64,000 bases of DNA from Nostoc sp. NMS8 (GTDB taxonomy: Bacteria; Cyanobacteriota; Cyanobacteriia; Cyanobacteriales; Nostocaceae), in assembly GCF_017115045.1 (NCBI RefSeq), contig NZ_JABXKK010000096.1:79993-143992 (forward strand). Reading direction: 5' to 3'. Shown piece by piece: positions 60,444 to 64,000 of the stretch. The notes under the pieces are model-generated. The model was not told the DNA's origin. It made no database searches and saw only the letters and a list, made by a program, of their open reading frames with translations. Made by a program: the position numbers and the translations under genes. Position 1 is the stretch's first letter. The number at the start of each line of letters is the position of its first letter.

Positions 60444-61074
60444 ATGGTTCAAGTTATTCAAGGAAAAGATATCACCCTAGTCCAATTCATCGATGAATTT
60501 GGTCTACACCTTGCAGACGATGAACTTTTTTTTTCAGAGTGGCAGCAAGATTTACCTGAGTTGAGTGATTTAGAAAAGCAATCTCTCAACGAAGTCAAGA
60601 TAGAATATTTGCATCTATCGAAATATCCTATTTTAGAACCTGTAGTCAAAATGGTAGTGCTATCTCCACTATTGCGTCTAGCAGGTTTTTATCAACCGCC
60701 TTTCTACATCGCCTCAGAACAAGAGGTCAGAATTTCTTCTGAAGACGAAGGCATGATTATCAGAGGACGTATTGACATCTTAGTGTTCCATCCTCCACTT
60801 TGGGTTCTCGTTATTGAGGCAAAACGAGCAGATTACTCCTTAGTGCCAGCAATTCCACAAGCATTGGCTTATATATATGTTGGTAGATGCAACTTCGGCA
60901 AAACCTGTTTTTGGGTTTGTCACCAATGGTAATGAATTTAGATTTATCAAACTGCTAAAAACTGAAACTCCACAATACGCTCTATCTGATTTGTTTGCTT
61001 TAGATAGTCGTGATGACATATATATTGTCTTGAAAGTGTTAAAACACCTAGCTCATTTGATTCGTAATTCATAA
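60444..61074 (+). pseudogene. Restriction-endonuclease-like (type I R N-terminal type) gene with a frameshift
   Basis: The first frame (to about 60893) has a nuclease-like core: RGRIDILVFHPPLWVLVIEA and KRADYS, a PD-(D/E)xK pattern D...ExK, ending IPQALAYIYVG and a stop at 60932. The second frame (from about 60877) continues MLVDATSAKPVFGFVTNGNE, FRFIKLLKTETPQYALSDLF and so on. Joining them gives a smooth QALAYMLVDATS. The break is at TATATATATG, consistent with extra TA units. The joined protein would have about 208 residues. It is either dead or phase-variable. Confidence 0.75.
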
Positions 61075-61169
61075 TCTTGTAGGGTGTGTTATGCCATTGG
61101 CTAACGCACCATACCAAAACCAAACTAGCTTGGACTTCATAATTTTGAATTTTGAATTTTGAATTGTTT
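61075..61169. other. Short spacer with TTTTGAAT repeats
   Basis: The spacer holds GTAGGGTGTGTTATGCC..., a dispersed Nostoc-type sequence, then three copies of AATTTTGAAT-like heptamers just before the ATG at 61170. No ribosome binding site is obvious. Confidence 0.4.
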
Positions 61170-64000
61170 ATGACCCAGTACCAGTATCAAGTCGGTGGTA
61201 GTCTGCCTCAAAATGCACCAACTTATGTTAGACGGCAAGCTGACCATGACCTCTATGAAGGCTTGAAGGCTGGGAATTTTTGTTATGTACTCAATTCCCG
61301 GCAGATAGGGAAATCTAGCTTGCGGGTGCAGGTAATGCAGCAGTTGCAAACTGAGGGATTTGCTTGTGCTGTTGTTGATATTACAGCTATTGGGACGGCA
61401 GATATTACCCCAGAACAGTGGTATGCCGGGGTGATTGATAGTCTGGTGGGAAGTTTTAATATTTATACAACTTTTGATTTAAATACTTGGTGGACTGATA
61501 ACGGTTTGCTTTCACCAGTACAGCGTATGACCAAGTTTATTGAAACAATATTACTAAAAACAATTACTGGAAAGATTGTTATTTTTATTGATGAAATTGA
61601 CAGCATTCTGAGTCTTTCATTCAACTTAGATGACTTTTTTGCAGTTATCCGCGATTGCTATAACCGACGAGCAGACCATCCTGAATATAATCGCCTCACC
61701 TTTGCTTTGATTGGCGTATCTACACCTTCAAACTTGATTCAAGATAAACGCCGGACACCTTTTAATATTGGACAGGCAATAGATTTAACTGGCTTTCAAC
61801 TCCAAGAGGCGCAACCCTTAGCAGAGGGTTTGGCAGCAACGGGAAATCCTCAAGAGGCAATGGCGGCGGTGCTGGCTTGGACGGGGGGACAGCCATTTTT
61901 GACGCAGAAAATTTGTAAGTTGTTAATTGAGGAATGCCCTGTAGAAACGCGATTTATCGCGTCTTGTGGAGACGAGGAGAAATCCCAAATTGAGGCGTTG
62001 GTGGAAGGGGTGGTAAGAAGGCGGATTATTGAGAATTGGGAAGGACAAGATGAGCCAGAGCATTTGAAGACGATTCGAGACAGAATTTTGCGGAGTGGGG
62101 AACGAAGGACTGGGCGATTGTTGGGGTTGTGTCAGCAGATTTTGCAGCAGGGAGAGATAGCAACTGATGACAGTTTTGAACAAACAGAATTGCGGTTGAC
62201 AGGATTGGTGGTGAGGCGGGAGGGGAAGCTGCGAATTTATAACCGGATTTATGCAGAGGTGTTTAAACAAGAATGGTGTGGCAAGATTTTAGCAAACTTG
62301 CGCCCCTACTCCGATACATTTAATGCCTGGGTTGAGTCGGAACGTCAAGATGAGTCGCGCTTGTTGCGGGGAAAGACTTTGCAAGATGCCCAAGAATGGG
62401 CAGCAGGTAAAAGTTTGAGTGATTTAGATTATCAGTTTTTAGCTGCTAGCCAAGAGTTGGAAAAGCGCGATGTACAGAAAAGGCTGGAAGCAGAGAAACA
62501 AGCAAAGCGAGTATTAGCAGAGGCGAACTATAAAGCTAATCAACGGATTCGTATTGGTTCTTTGGTGTTAGGACTGACTGTGCTGGGGGCATTTGCCTCA
62601 TTAATATTTGCTGAATATCAATTGGGACAAGCACGAACAGCAAGGGCAAAAACAGATAATGCCCAAACCGAATTAAATCAGGCGAAGACAGAAACCGCAG
62701 CAACCAGGCAAGATAATCAGCGAATATCACGCGACAATCAGCGAATATCACGCGACAATCAAAGGATATCAAAACAGGCAGCACAGGCAGAACGGAATCT
62801 TAGTAATGCCACCTCAAAACTGAATGTTGCAAATAACAACGTGAATCAGGCACAGCAAAACCTGAAACTAGCCCGAAACAAAGTGGTAGCAGCTAGTGCA
62901 AAGGCTAGTCAAGCTGAAATCCAGGCAAACCAAGCAATTCAACAACGGCAAGAGGCAGTCAATGCTCGTAAAACTTCTGTGGAGGAACTCAAAAAGGCAG
63001 AAGCAGCCAGAAAAGTGGCTTTAACGGCTACGCAATTGGAACAAGATGGAACAAATGCGTTGCAGCTATTTCGTCAAACTTCCAGGAAATTTGATGCTCT
63101 GCTATTAGCAATGCAGGCGGCAGGAACATTAAAAAATCTGGTTAAGGATAAACAATCTTTAGCAGACTATCCAGCATACAGCCCTTTGTTTAGTTTACAG
63201 ACAATTCTATCTAGTACTAGTACTAAAATTCGTGAACAAAATCGCCTGGAAGGGCATAGCGATTGGGTCTACAGCGTCGTCTTCAGCCCGGATGGCAAAA
63301 CTTTAGCTTCCGCCAGTCGTGACAAGACGATCAAATTTTGGAATCTCGACACGCGCAAACAAATTACCACTCTAAGAGGGCGCGATTGGGTCTATAGAGT
63401 CGTCTTCAGCCCGGATGGCAAAACTTTAGCTTCTGCCAGTACTGACAAGACGATCAAATTGTGGAATCTCGACACGCGCAAAGAAATTATCACTCTGAGT
63501 GGGCATAGCAATTCGGTCAACAGCGTCGTCTTCAGCCCGGATGGCAAAACTTTAGCTTCTGCCAGTACTGACAAGACGATCAAATTGTGGAATCTCGACA
63601 CGCGCAAAGAAATTATCACTCTGAGTGGGCATAGCAATTCGGTCAACAGCGTCGTCTTCAGCCCGGATGGCAAAACTTTAGCTTCTGCCAGTACTGACAA
63701 GACGATCAAATTGTGGAATCTCGACACGCGCAAAGAAATTATCACTCTGAGTGGGCATAGCAATTCGGTCAACAGCGTCGTCTTCAGCCCGGATGGCAAA
63801 ACTTTAGCTTCTGCCAGTACTGACAAGACGATCAAATTGTGGAATCTCGACACGCGCAAAGAAATTACCACTCTGAGTGGGCATAGCAATTCAGTCAACA
63901 GCGTCGTCTTCAGCTCGGATGGCAAAACTTTAGCTTCCGCCAGTGCTGACAAGAAGATCAAATTGTGGAATCTCGACACGCGTAAAGAAATTACCACTCT
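61170..64000 (+). CDS. AAA-35/WD40 repeat protein, 3' end beyond the window
   Basis: An open frame of more than 943 codons. Residues 1-330 are an AAA-35-like NTPase: YVRRQADHDLYEGLKAGNFC, the P-loop SRQIGKSS (43-50), Walker B IVIFIDEIDSI, and a winged-helix part to about 400. One membrane span (about 460-480, GSLVLGLTVLGAFASLIFAE) and a long coiled coil (480-620, with RISRDNQ repeats) follow. From about residue 693 WD40 repeats begin (GHSNSVNSVVFSPDGKTLAS, DKTIKLWNLDTRKEI); six are visible, several identical in DNA. The protein resembles STAND-like sensors with a WD40 recognition end. It follows the CHAT-AAA and nuclease genes. Confidence 0.88.
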   Translation, partial: MTQYQYQVGGSLPQNAPTYVRRQADHDLYEGLKAGNFCYVLNSRQIGKSSLRVQVMQQLQTEGFACAVVDITAIGTADITPEQWYAGVIDSLVGSFNIYTTFDLNTWWTDNGLLSPVQRMTKFIETILLKTITGKIVIFIDEIDSILSLSFNLDDFFAVIRDCYNRRADHPEYNRLTFALIGVSTPSNLIQDKRRTPFNIGQAIDLTGFQLQEAQPLAEGLAATGNPQEAMAAVLAWTGGQPFLTQKICKLLIEECPVETRFIASCGDEEKSQIEALVEGVVRRRIIENWEGQDEPEHLKTIRDRILRSGERRTGRLLGLCQQILQQGEIATDDSFEQTELRLTGLVVRREGKLRIYNRIYAEVFKQEWCGKILANLRPYSDTFNAWVESERQDESRLLRGKTLQDAQEWAAGKSLSDLDYQFLAASQELEKRDVQKRLEAEKQAKRVLAEANYKANQRIRIGSLVLGLTVLGAFASLIFAEYQLGQARTARAKTDNAQTELNQAKTETAATRQDNQRISRDNQRISRDNQRISKQAAQAERNLSNATSKLNVANNNVNQAQQNLKLARNKVVAASAKASQAEIQANQAIQQRQEAVNARKTSVEELKKAEAARKVALTATQLEQDGTNALQLFRQTSRKFDALLLAMQAAGTLKNLVKDKQSLADYPAYSPLFSLQTILSSTSTKIREQNRLEGHSDWVYSVVFSPDGKTLASASRDKTIKFWNLDTRKQITTLRGRDWVYRVVFSPDGKTLASASTDKTIKLWNLDTRKEIITLSGHSNSVNSVVFSPDGKTLASASTDKTIKLWNLDTRKEIITLSGHSNSVNSVVFSPDGKTLASASTDKTIKLWNLDTRKEIITLSGHSNSVNSVVFSPDGKTLASASTDKTIKLWNLDTRKEITTLSGHSNSVNSVVFSSDGKTLASASADKKIKLWNLDTRKEITT
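61941..61973 (+). repeat. Palindromic dispersed repeat inside the AAA-WD40 gene
   Basis: GTAGAAACGCGATTTATCGC and the following GTCTTGTGGAGAC contain the palindrome ACGCGAT-TT-ATCGCGT. It resembles the GGCGATTTATCGC core in the repeats at 299-386 and 38444-38533. It is read in frame and encodes VETRFIASCGD. Confidence 0.6.
63247..64000 (+). repeat. Tandem 126-bp WD40-coding repeats
   Basis: Units start at 63495, 63621, 63747 and 63873, each 126 bp. The first three are the same base for base apart from one change at the end of the third, and the fourth has a few changes. Two more divergent units precede them from 63247. Each codes one 42-residue WD40 blade. The array continues past the window. 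Confidence 0.9.

Noticed and set aside
63392..63997. A 201-codon open frame on the minus strand through the WD40 repeats
   Set aside because: It is a by-product of the 126-bp repeats: the same 42 residues recur because the plus-strand code repeats. The plus strand is clearly coding.

Overview
The window looks like a chromosomal segment of a filamentous, heterocyst-type cyanobacterium close to Nostoc. The signs are frequent GCGATCGC (HIP1) octamers, a complete allophycocyanin core cluster (apcE-apcA-apcB-apcC), a cyanobacterial H-NOX/kinase pair, heptameric STRR tracts of the CCCCAAT type, and many small palindromic interspersed repeats. No tRNA, rRNA or CRISPR array was seen.

Layout. 1-4.1 kb: a TerD remnant whose 5' part is replaced by an interspersed repeat, an Lhr-like helicase, a DoxX-like membrane protein and a DUF2808 protein, with two copies of a 90-bp MITE. 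4.3-17.5 kb: housekeeping and metabolism: a class III aminotransferase followed by a DUF1338 (2-oxoadipate dioxygenase-like) gene, a PgpH-type HD phosphohydrolase, an operon of a 46-aa protein, aroQ and an ADP-ribosylglycohydrolase-like gene, then topA, a two-gene remnant of a DUF6745-like locus, a Uma2 endonuclease-like gene and mntH. 17.7-27.1 kb: a metal-homeostasis region with a Zn/Cd-type P1B ATPase, a MerR regulator with a methyltransferase, and a copZ-copA-small membrane protein operon behind a MerR-type operator. 27.4-34.7 kb: rtcB, an IS630 copy with frameshifts, two REC-histidine kinases, a decayed PAS kinase remnant and a NarL-type regulator. 34.7-45.5 kb: an LpxB-like protein, a BamA/Omp85 protein, an integral membrane protein, a tandem pair of large single-pass Ig-like proteins (one ending in WD40 repeats) and ftsW. 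45.8-51.2 kb: H-NOX plus HNOBA kinase, then a small putative tailoring cluster (methyltransferase, haem-oxygenase-like diiron protein, divergent Fe(II)/2OG-like oxygenase). 51.2-56.4 kb: the apc cluster. 56.9-64 kb: a secreted protein, a ComB-like gene and a conflict-type region: a CHAT protease-AAA fusion broken by one in-frame TGA, a nuclease-like gene broken by a TA-repeat slip, and a large AAA-WD40 protein with virtually identical 126-bp repeats running off the window.

The most notable points are the CHAT/AAA/WD40 region with its broken or hypervariable genes, the oxygenase/methyltransferase mini-cluster, the MerR operator and rearranged copper locus, and two places where repeats appear to have been absorbed in frame into coding sequence (copA and the AAA-WD40 gene). 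Functions of the unnamed clusters are inference. Family assignments come from motifs read by eye, without database searches.
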